DNA from: Liolophura sinensis
Lineage: Eukaryota > Mollusca > Polyplacophora > Chitonida > Chitonidae
DNA: 64,000 nt
Direction: 5' to 3'
Assembly (NCBI RefSeq): GCF_032854445.1
Contig: NC_088307.1
Location: 15,886,017 to 15,950,016 of the forward strand
Shown: one piece after another, positions 25,693 to 37,600 of the stretch
Numbering within the stretch: position 1 is the first letter of the stretch
Layout: every line of letters starts with the position of its first letter
Notes under the pieces: model-generated
Told to the model about the DNA's origin: nothing
What the model saw: only the letters and a program-made list of their open reading frames with translations
Databases searched by the model: none
Program-made: the position numbers and the translations under genes

Positions 25693-28600
25693 ACTACAGA
25701 ATAGCGAGCTAAACCAGAGCAGGAACGCCTGTGTAGTAGTTTGGGAAATGGTCACAGGAACTGGTGAAATCCGGTCTGTGGTCATTTTATCTGTGCTTTG
25801 TTGTAAGTCTTCCTGTAAATACCTAACAAGTAGCATAAAGATGAATTAGGGGAAAAGTGCAGTGATGTTAATTACAACTTATTAGAAGTCACTAATCTGG
25901 ACTTCACATATACAACGCTGCGTTTATCGAAGAGAAAGTGACTTTCTCACCGTCATTTCATGACAGTCTTCAAGTTTTCTACAGCTTGCGTCACAATCAG
26001 TCCGGGTGGTGACCACGCCGGAAGTAGGATCCAGAGTAAAGAACTGCTTGGCGTTGTCAGACAACTCGTACACGATCGTGTCGGATACGTCTTTGTCCGT
26101 GGCTTTGGGCAGACCGAAACTTTGCCCTGATGTAAAATTCTGAAGAAAAAAAAACAAGACATAATGGAAGGGCACATGTACACACTACATTTAGACAAAA
26201 TGTGAGTTTTGGGTAAGTTGTGGAAAACATGAGTTCAGTTCGGTATTCATTTATCCCTGTCCATCTCTGTCGGCTTATTATTCTAACAAAGCCTTCTGGA
26301 AAAAGTGATTGGACACTTCTTTCATTATACGTGTGTTTTGCCCTGCAGGAAAAAATGGTACTTGTGTATGTAGGCTTGAGAAGATTTTGGCAAATCTCTC
26401 TTCTGAGAATCAACTTACTTGGAAAATGTCGAGGTCATGTGAATCCTTGTCAAACTGGGGCACGTTGTCGTTGAGATCGTTCACCTCGAGACGGAGTGTG
26501 GCTGTGGCTGTCCTCTGTGGGAGAGGATTGCCGCTGTCCCGGGCCACGATCACAGCCTCCACAAACCCCGCAGGGAGCGCCTCCCGATCCAGAGCCTGAA
26601 CTAAGCGGACTTCCCCTCTGGATGGGTCGATCGTGAAGATGTCTGATAAAAGAACATGCAGCAGTGGAAATATTTCCTAAGGCTTTCCGATGTTTCAGCC
26701 AAGTTTTAATTAATTCTTCCAGCCGCCTGTGGTTTCTATCAGCGATATAGTCCCATGGACAATCACACATGAGGGTAATCATTTATTATTCAACACTCTC
26801 TGTTCTTGAGGCATGTAACTGATTCATCTGCCTATTAGTAGCACAGCTGGTAGAGCGTCCGCTTCGGGACCGGTAGATCCAGAATCATTTCTTGATCGAG
26901 TCACACCTAAGACTTTAAAAGAGGAAGTTGTAACTTCCTCGCTTGGCGTTCAGCATGAAGGGGATAGTGCAACGATTGGTTGACCCGTATCAGTATAATG
27001 GCTCGGGCGGGGCGGCTTACTTGCCTTCAGTAAGTCGTCTTAGTGAAGTAGCACTAGATAAAAGAGCGGTGGAAATCCGTCCTGCAAGAAGGAGGCACAT
27101 TACACGTATATGCACCCTAAGGATTCCTTCGTCGTCATAGGACCGAAAAATTGTTCAGTACGACGTTAAACCCCAAGCACTCACTCACTCCCTATTAGTA
27201 TAGCCATAAGGTGATATGGTCAACGAATAACAATGACTGTTAGATAGATTTTGCCAACATCTCAAATCACTTACTTGGTAATGTGGAGTTGTGGATACTG
27301 TAGGTGATGACCTCTTGTGGGTTGTCATCATCACTGGCGGATACTTGGATCACTTGTACCCCGGATACCCCTTCGTTCACGTCAGAGGTGTACACGGTCT
27401 CGGTAAACTTCGGAGGAAACCTGTTCGTGGCCACTATAGTAATCTGTAAAAAGCAGATGTAAAATTTGAAGACAATTTCCTGAACAGCGTCAATCTCACC
27501 TGAGGCGAAGGGAAAAATGTACACTCATTTACCCAGAATTGTTGCTTACTTCAAGTTTTTCGTCTACTGAAGAATGTAGACAATACCAGTTATTAGGTGG
27601 GGTAAGGTAGGAACCTATACAGCTTTTTTTTGGCAGTTTTTGTACACACCGAACAGAAAATAGCAAGAAGTTCTCGCATTTGTCTTTTATGCTCACTCAA
27701 ATTTTTGCTTACGAACACTTTTGAGACCGACTTACACGAAGAAAAGCTGTTGTACTTTTGTCACCATCGCTTGCCCTAACAGTGATGTCAACTTGAGAAT
27801 TGGGATTTGCTGTCAGAATATCAGCCCTGTTTATCGTCGTCGACACCGTCACATTTCCACTGATGGCATCGATCTGGAAATAGTTGTTTGTTGTCACAAA
27901 GTCGTAGCGGATGGCAGAATCGGCATCCAGATCTGTGGCCTTAATCTGGGTGACAAACACTCCCGGGGCATCTCCATCGGACACAGAGGCCGGGAAAACA
28001 TCAGTGGAAAACACCGGCGAGTTATCGTTCTCATTCAGCACGTCCACACAGACGACGGTGGAGGCGGATCGGGCCGGCGTTCCTCCATCTGTGGCCACCA
28101 CTTGCATACAGGTGCGCCGATCCTCAGGCTTCTCGTAGTCCAGGTCTCCTGTCGTGTAGATTTGGCCGTCGTCATCGATGCCGAATCGGGTAGAGTTGGT
28201 GATAGTGTAGGTCACCTTACCACTGTCGCCATAATCCTCGTCCGTTGTGTTTACGGTAATGACGACAGTGTTTGGGGGAACTCCCTCGGTCACTGTTCCA
28301 TCGTAGTTGTCTTTGGAGAACTTTGGGTCGTTGTTGTTGGGTGATCCAACAGAAGAGCAGGTTGGCAGAACTGAAATGTTCAAGAAATCAATATGTATAT
28401 GTATCAATCAAGTATGCCAACCAACCATATTACTGACAGGAAACTAGAAATCTTAAGAAAAACAATAAAATGCGTTTGATCAGTGAATATTTTATTGATC
28501 ATTAAATGCACTAGGGGAAAAGGTCAAGACTTATTGAATAATTATTTGTTAAAAAATCAATTAAGCGACTGTAAATGTCGCCAACACATTATCCAAAATG

Positions 28601-31600
28601 GCAGACCAATGAGTGCTTGGAAAAACGACTGCCAGTCAATACAGACAAATACATAGATGCATGTTAAAGTGAAAGTGAAAGTGAGATAAACAAAAGCAGT
28701 ATTCACAATTGCATCGTTTTTGTCACCAGGCTGTATGCTGTTACCAGACCGACTTCACTTGGATGCTGTTAAAATCAAATTGGTTTGATAAGGTAGAGTG
28801 TACCTATTTGAAGCACATGTAACAAAGGCTGTAGTAAAACACGTACGTTTAGGGTCGGCTGTGGCTGGTCGTGTAGACCCCGTCTTAAGTAAGGACACAT
28901 ACACGGGTAACTGGGACCGGTTTTGTGGTTTGTCCGGGTTGTACGCCTCCAAGGTGAACTGAAATAAGAGGCAAACCAAGATGATAATGCCTAGTAGAAT
29001 GACATTAGAGGCGGTAAAATAGCAAATTCTCTATTTTTACTACCAGCGTGTCCGAAAAGATCCCAATTATCTGATTACTTTAAGCAACTCAATTAATTTT
29101 CAAATCGTTTGCTCGGTGTGCGTTTTATACTCTATTATACACGTCAAAAGTTCAGAACAAGTTGTTATCACTTGAGCATTTCAATATAAAAACTTTGCTC
29201 CATGGTAAACAATTATCGTCTTTGCATCAAATGTTACCTGGAGTAAAGCACAATCGACAGTTTTAACGCAATTTTTATCACAGGTTGTTGTTGTAGTGAG
29301 CGTGTTGGTATCAGCGCTGAATCTGGTCAGGGCCTCCGAGGAGACTGTGTAGACTATTCGGGCGTTTTCTCCCAAATCTTTATCCGAGGCGTCGGGCAGC
29401 TGAATCACCTGGCCTGGTTTGAAATCCTATTGTGGGAGATAAAGCGCATTCACTCGGTTAGACTTGTCGTATCGACTTGTGGAATTCGACTAGTGGGAGC
29501 CTCCGTGGCTCATTTGGTTAGCGCGCTAGCGCAGCGTAATGACGCAGGAGTCTCTCACCAATCCGGTCGCTGTGAGTTCAAGTCCAGCTCATGCTGGCTT
29601 CCTCTCCGGCCTTACGTGGGTTTCCCCCCGGCCCCAGGCTCTGCCCGGTTTCCTCCCACCATAATGCTGGCCGCCGTCGTATAAGTGAAATACTCTTGAG
29701 TACGGCGTAAAACACCAATCAAATAAATAAATAAATTTGATTAGTATCCTTAAGCCGCGTTCACAAGATGTGATACAGATATATGAAATAATGATTGTGC
29801 TAGTTTCATACGACAAGTCGAATTGATGAGTTGATTCGACATATTGCATTATGAACGCGGCTTAAGTCGCAGCTAATGGGAATACAGCGCTTCAATGTGT
29901 GTTGACAAGACCATGTAATTCTAGGCAACTACAAGTCCACACAAGGGAAATAATCATATATTAGGTATTACCTTACCAGTTAGCAAAATGAAATAAATTT
30001 CTCCCGTGCATGCATTAGTCCCAGGCAGCTTTAATACAATTTCTGACATACTTACCATAAGGGATTCAAGATTTTTGAGACTGAAGATTTTTTGATGGTG
30101 ATCCTTTCCGTTCGATAAGAACTTTGCTATCAATTTATGCGTCGAAACACAGCACACCATTTACGATTTTCCAAATTTAAAACATCGCCTCCCTTTTTGG
30201 AAGGTAATATGGCGTCATGAAAGTATACACATGTAAGAAACAAAAGATCTTACCTCTGACAAGCGGATCTCAAAGTAATTCTCAGCAAACTGAGGTTTGT
30301 TATCGTTCACGTCGGTGATGGCTATGTTGACAGTGGCAGTGCCAGTGTTTGACTTAGGTGTTCCATTATCAACAGCCAGTACAACAACAGAGGCGGTGCC
30401 GGACACGAGGGCAGTCGGTAGGTTCTCTCTGTCAATTCCACTAACCACACTGATCTCACCGGTTGAGGGGTTGATGCTGAAAATGCCTGAAACAAAAGAA
30501 ACTACAACCTGATGACATATTAAGATAGGTGTCATGACAGCAACGTATCTCTTGTTTCTACTAAAGAATAACTGTATTATGTGAATATAAAAGACTACAT
30601 AACAAAGGGTAAACCAAAGCAGTGATGACAGTGCAATGCAGTTAGCGAATGGTCACACCTATCACCGGTGATATCTTGCCTCTTGTCAGTTTACCTCAGG
30701 GTTTTATTGTATTTATGCAAAGACTGACTTAAGAACAAGGACTGATGGTAAATGTAATTTATTAGATACTGGTCTAGAATTTAGTCAAATACTACGTTGT
30801 CGTCACATGCAGATTTTGTCATACATCCTTGTCTCCGTGCATTCCGCTTACCGTTGTACGCCTGGTCTGCAATCCGGTAGCTGATTGTCTGTGCAGGGAC
30901 ATCCTGATCTGAGGCGGACAGTGAGGTAATCGTTCCCACAGTCCCTTCCGGTACATCTATGCTGATGACATCCCTGGCGAACACAGGACTGTGGAGGTTA
31001 GAGCTCTCGATGGTTACCTGACGGTGAAAAAGAAATACACGTGACTGGTAAGAACATTACTTAAAAAAGATCTTTCAAAAATTAGGATCCAACTTGAAAT
31101 TTCCCTCGTGGCTGTAGGAAATTCTCATGAAACAAATAGAGAATTAAATAAAGTTATTCAGTGCACTAATTAAGCTCTCTCTCAGCCTAAATTTCATGTT
31201 TTGTAAAATCTGCCATTTCCTATCATCTTGAATATTGGTCATCTACTCCATTATACCTATCATTGACGAGTTTTCTTTCGTATGTACTGTTGTCCATATG
31301 TAGTAATCGGTTTTGGCCATAACCCGACATCGACGAACGAAAGGACAGAGTTACCATCCGGACTTACCTGGATACTAGCTTCCGCAGAAAAAGGCCCGTC
31401 GTTCGCCCTCACGCGTATTTCAATAATCTCCCCAGTAATTCCGTTCAGGATGTCCGCTCTGTTCATCGACTGGGCGAGGGACACGAGCCCCGTCTGCGGG
31501 TTGATTTTAAAGTAAGGATTTGTACCTAGCAGGTCATAAGTGAGATCATCCATGCCGTCTGCGTCATCAGCCGTCAACGTAATGACGTCGGTGTCGACCG

Positions 31601-34600
31601 GGTCACCATCACGAACTGTCGCCTGATAAGTGGAACTACCAAAGCTGGGAGGGTTGTCATTGACGTTAACCACCGTCACACAGACCTCAGCTGTTGAACT
31701 TCGCGGTGGCCTCCCTTTATCTGTGGCCACCACATCCACGCAGAGTTGTTTATCTGCCGGAAGCTGCTCGTAGTCAAACGTTCGCAGAGTGTAGACTGTG
31801 CCGTCATCAGCGTTCACGCTAAAATCTGGTGAGTTGACACTGAAAGTCAGATTACCACTATTTCCGGCATCAGCGTCCGTGGCTGATACTTTCAGCACAA
31901 GAGTGTTGATGGCAGAGTTTTCCGGCACCTGTCCTACATAACTAGGGGGCTGGAAGACCGGGTCGTTGTTGTTAGGGGTGCTTGCGTCAGCGCAAGAGAT
32001 CAAGCCTGAAATAATAGGTGAATATTGTAATATACTACAAACAAGGCGTATATTATTTGAACTCGCTACGTATATTTCGCGCATCTTACAGCTGAGTTGC
32101 GATTAGAAATTATTGCGTCTATGAACATTCTCTGTGTGATGTACGGCATTTTTTCCGTGTAGATAGACCATGAAGGCAGGTCAGTGTCTCAGTCGGGTAT
32201 TGGATGTTATCTAAATCATGTTTTATGTAAAGATGACTTTAACATGGTGGTTTTCGTCCTTACCGCTTAATGGCGGTCCTGCCGAGCCCGGTGTGGTTAA
32301 GATGAGCTCTACTTTCAAACTGTCGTTCAGTAGGGGCAGACCTTCATTGAACGCGTAAACAGTCACCTGCACACACAAACAGACGTTATACATTCATGTA
32401 CATGTAGCAAATATAACAACAGGTATTGTCAACATGATACCTGATTTACAAAAAAAAATTATGCGACGACCTTCATTTACATTCGAGATTACCCCTGTTC
32501 TTGCCTCGTGATGCAACATTTGGAGAAGAGCACTGAGAGTATGTCCGCTTCATCAAGAATATCTCTGTCTCGTGGTAGACAACACTTACAGAACAGCACC
32601 CAGAGAGTGTTGGCTTCATCCAGAATGTCTACACTCAGGGTCTAACCACTGTCTGTATACGTGATAGACAACACTTGCAGAAGACTACCCAGAGATTGCA
32701 GGCTTCACCCGAAATGTCTACACTCGGGGTCTAACCATGTCCCTTTATGTGGTAGACAACACGTGGAGAATAGCACCAAGAGTGCAGGTTTCACCCAGAA
32801 TGTCTACACTCAGGGTCTAACCATGTCCCTTTACGTGATAGACAACACGTGGAGAATAGCACCCAGTGAGTGCAGGCTTAACCCAGAATGTCTACACTTT
32901 GGGGGTACCACCTCCTCCCCTTAAACTCGGAGGGTAGTGGAATCATGATGAACCTGCTCTATTTTCACGCTGGAATCTAAGGAGGAAAAGTGTTAACGGC
33001 TGGGATGGAAATGGGGTTTCGCGACCATTGATTAGACACGCTCCCTAGCTCGTTAATGAACATATGTTGGGTTTTGATGTACACAACTTAGTTTATGGTA
33101 ATTCTCTTGAAATGCCATCTTTGGTTAACAAATGTTAAATGACTTTCGGTACAATTTACGCCTTGATTTGTTTCCACTTAACAATAGGTTATGATATCCA
33201 TAGAAGGTAGAGTTGAGTGAATGTAAGGAAATAAATGAAAACATTTTAACCACAAAGCTAAAACTGCATGAGCGAAGAATATATTACTTAAATTCTGCTT
33301 CACAAATAGCAACACACATCTTAAATGTAAACAAAATAAAATATACTGCGCTTAGTAATAAAGTAAAACAGAATAATTCTTGTAATATTCACTTTTTGGG
33401 TGGCATTATTTGTGACAATTACGTAGTAAGCATTCCACGATAAATTTCCTTTATTTCAATTCCATCGATAGGCATTTTATCAGATACTAGGAGTTTCAAA
33501 TGAGCTGTTGTAAAAGGAAGAAAATGAAAGGGAGACCAACGTCTGGCATGTCTGAGTGGGGCGGTATGAGGCGAATATCAAATGATTTCAGAAATGTTAT
33601 TTGATGTTTGGTAAACAGTTGTACAAAGCTGCTAGGTCAAGCGTTGTGTTTGAAAAGAACGGGCACCTGCTGCTTGATGTGTAAAAGGGTGGGTGGGGCA
33701 TGCCTTAGTCGATGACTCACCATGCCTAGTGAACAGTCTTCCGTCTTGATGCATTCTACCCCACACTCAGCCCGAGTTGTCAACACACTACTATCTCTGT
33801 CTATGCTAAAGTACTGCTCAGCTTGGGCGGACAGTTGGTAAACCACTCTGGCGTTCTCGCCCTCGTCCGCGTCAGTGGCTGTCGGTATGGTGAACTGTTG
33901 TCCGGCTTGATATGTCTGAAATTCAAAACCATACATCACCATTAAACATCTCCCATGTACAAAAGTCATGCTGGCTGAATAAAAAAAATTAACTGTTCTG
34001 ACAGCATGAAATGCAACACACATTAGGTAAATCACACAAAATACTACACTGTCCCGTTAAATTCCAGCATCAAAGTTTTGAGTATTTCCAATTTAAATCA
34101 CAACACTGAGCAAAAACTAGAGAAGCACATTTTTTATAACATTTTCCTTAACAGCGACTTCTCTTATAACTTGCAAATACTCCTATAACCATTCATTTTG
34201 TACGCGAAGTTCACGATGTCATAACAGAATAGGATTATAGGAAGAGACAATTCCCTATAATTATAAAACATCGTTTTACATTCGAGGCAGTAAAACAAAT
34301 ATGTGCCAACGTATTTTGTTGGGAGGGAATCAACACAACTAATAATTCAGCGAAGAAAAGAATAATATTTATCTACACTGACAATGACTAAAAGTGCCGG
34401 ATTTGTCTTTGCCCTGTTTAAAACTCATCACCTTATCATTGTTAATGAAAACATGGTGTGATTTGTTGCACTCGACTAGTCGAATGGAAACAGGAGAGAT
34501 CTATTTCTTAAATCGCGTCCACGCGCTGGGATTTGTCGAATACTACAAATGATAAGAAACAGCGTGTGTCGTATATTTTTATTTGATTAATCAAATTCGT

Positions 34601-37600
34601 CGAGTCGAGTCGCGGCATGTGAACACGACTTGAACAGAAGTCCACATTAGTATGTGCATTAATGTAAGTCCGCTTACCTGAGGAAGGGCTAGCTGAAAGG
34701 TCGGCTCGCTATACACTGGTGAGTTATCATTGACGTCATTCACGGTGATAATCAATGTGGCTGTGCTGGTGAGGACTGGCGGAGGATTCCCATCGTCCTC
34801 TGCGGTTATCAGTTGCTCCAGTTTACCGCCAGGAATACTCTCCCTGTCAAGGCTCTTTACAAGAGTTATCACTCCCGAGTCTGCCCCAATAGTTAGGTAA
34901 TCTACAATGGCGTGATGCGTAATATCCCATTAATATTCTAGTGTTAAGTGAAGAGGGTAAAATATACTTACTCTGTTATTGTCTAAAAGAATTTTAGGTA
35001 GCTGTCAAAAGAAAATCAATGTGAGAACTTGGAATATGCATTGCCTTAAAAACCGGACAAATCTCTGATTGATTGGTTCGTTTTCCTCCAGCTTTGTAAA
35101 CGGTATTTTTCTGTACTGTACCGAGGTAGATGCAATTCGTCGAAGTGAGCAAAATCATTTTGACCGAAACGGAACGAATAAGCCTTGGTACAGGCATGAC
35201 AAAACCAGATTATTCTGGTCGCCTTTTGGAGTAAGCTGTATTAATTATTTTACCAAGATTATTTGTGACCACCGTATTTACAGTGGAACGGGAAGCACGA
35301 CCAGATAGAAACTACTCCTAAACATGACCAGACAAAAACTACTCCCAAACATGAACAGATAGAAACTACTCTGAAACATGACCAGATAGAAACTACCCCC
35401 GAACATCACCAGACTGAAACTACTCCCAAACATCACCAGATAGAAACTACTCCCAAACATAACCAGATAGGAACTACTCCCAAACATGAACAGATAGAAA
35501 CTACTCCCAAACCTCACAAGATAGAAACTACTCCCAAACATCACCAGATAGAAACCACTCCCAAACATTACCAGATAGAAAATACTTCCAGACATCACAA
35601 GATAGAAACTACTCCCAAACATTACCAGATAGAAAAACTTCCAGACATCACAAGATAGAAACCACTCCCAAACATTACCAGATAGAAAATACTTCCAGAC
35701 ATCACACGATAGAAACTACTCCCAAACATCACCAGACAGAAACAACTCCGAAACATAACCGGATAGAAACTACCCCCAAACATCACCTGATAGAAACTAC
35801 ACCCAAACATCACCAGATACCACACCCTGTCCACATTCGCAATATAAACGTATCTGCTGTTGGTTTATCGTGGAATTACGCGCTATCTTTTTAGCTGTAT
35901 CTTTACATCATATTGGTGTGTGTTTAATAGCAGTGTGGCTAGGAAACCTGGTTGTAAATTTTCAGTTGGTCATTCACAGAAGAAAGACAAAATTCTCTGC
36001 GAAGACAACGGGATGCCGATATTGATACCTCTTGGGTAACAATATGTAGACTTTCCTGGGGTCATTTTGGCCAGCTATATGTTTTGAAATGAAGGATTAT
36101 GCCCGCTGACCATCACAGGCTCTGCTACTTCTGTGACAGACTAGGAAAGATACTGTGTCGTATCTCTACAGCCAGCTCCAACATCCATTGCATCCGGATT
36201 AATATGTTGTCCGTATACTTTTTCTGATATTGCCGATATGCCAAAATCAACAACAGATGAAAATGACCATTAGTATGTTGAAAATTAATGAAACGGACCA
36301 AAATTCGAACTTGAACTGTTAGTTGCTTAGTTGCAGCCATGTACCAGGTTCCAGTTTAGAGCTCGCTACTTTTCCTGAATAACGTCCGAAGAAAAGAAAT
36401 GTACAAAACGGCACCAAACTGGAACTTCATCAGTAGCTTGTTATGGTAAACTCACACGCAAAGTTATAGTTCCATATCACAAACCACTTTGGAAAAAAAA
36501 GTTGTCCAACGCAGGATAAAAACGGTCATACTTTTGGTGAAAATGAGCGAATCACCCTGAAACCGAAACTTGGTCTCTAACTTGTCACACTGAAACCATG
36601 GAACAAGCTTTCAATTCACTGAAAAAAAGTCCCCGAAGTCTGTTTCGTGACTAAGTGGGTAAATGGTAGACTCGCTGGACGGACTGACAAATGAGGAGTG
36701 AACCTCTAATGGTAGGGGATTGATAATATAACTGTAGCGGAATAAATCACACAAAACACAAAGGACGAGAACATATGAAGGCAGACATATACAATCCGTT
36801 CAGTTTCTGCAAGCATTTGACATGAATATATTTATATAACCCTCCAGGCTTTCAGGGTGAAAGAAGCAGAAATGAAAAATTCACTCAAGACTTTTTGGTT
36901 CAAGACCAATGCGTGTGAATTTGATGATAAGCGATCAAATTTTTAATGGTTCCTGACCATTTATTTTAAGAAAATTTTGAGGGTAACTCTGGTTGACCAA
37001 CATTATTTTCTGACAGTGTAATACCTCATCTGCAGTTCAGACAGGGCCATGTAATGACTTTGCAGAAAGCATTGTATTGAGCATAAGTGTAACCTGGCAT
37101 AGTTGTATCATTCCAGTCATGCAATGAACGTTTAATATGGTAAGGTCGCCAGAACTAAGAACCTCGAAACGACATCGGCTGTTCTCTGACCACATTAACG
37201 GTGCTAATGCAAATGTCGATGCTTGCTTATTGAGTTGAGGATTTCTAATTAAACCCCACGGTCGAGAATTAAGTTCTGTGTCACTATCTGGTAGTGACTG
37301 AGATCGATTAGTGTTGGAACATTCCAGGCTTTATTTTGCCACTAACAAAGAATAATCCATTACCGATTGGGAACAATCCAGCCCTCGTCATCTTATGTAT
37401 TATTAAAACACAAACTACGGTTAGACCAATGGACTGTCCAGAGATTGTGTGAAAGGTTCGCCAGTGTTATGTTAATGTTCTTTAATGTCTTGAGTTTGAT
37501 TCCTAGCTTGACCGTTATTGATCAGGCGTAAGATGGCCTCTAACGATTGAACAACATGCGATGAGTACGCATAGATCAATCTCACACTTTCTGTGGTTAA

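Noticed and set aside
27721-28344. 207-codon plus-strand open frame, with similar frames at 13985, 17110, 21175 and 24663
   Set aside because: They are antisense shadows of exon A of the cadherin. The same shadow recurs in each copy, and the minus strand has clear domain homology and splice sites.
29494-29600. tRNA-like sequences with box A and box B (also near 3660, 8671, 26841 and 59823)
   Set aside because: They are heads of multi-copy SINEs with a shared body and A-rich tail and no proper anticodon stem-loop, so they are not tRNA genes.
35278-35834. Minus-strand frames of 114 and 70 codons rich in FGSSFYLVM
   Set aside because: They translate the 27-bp minisatellite and have no start or splice context.
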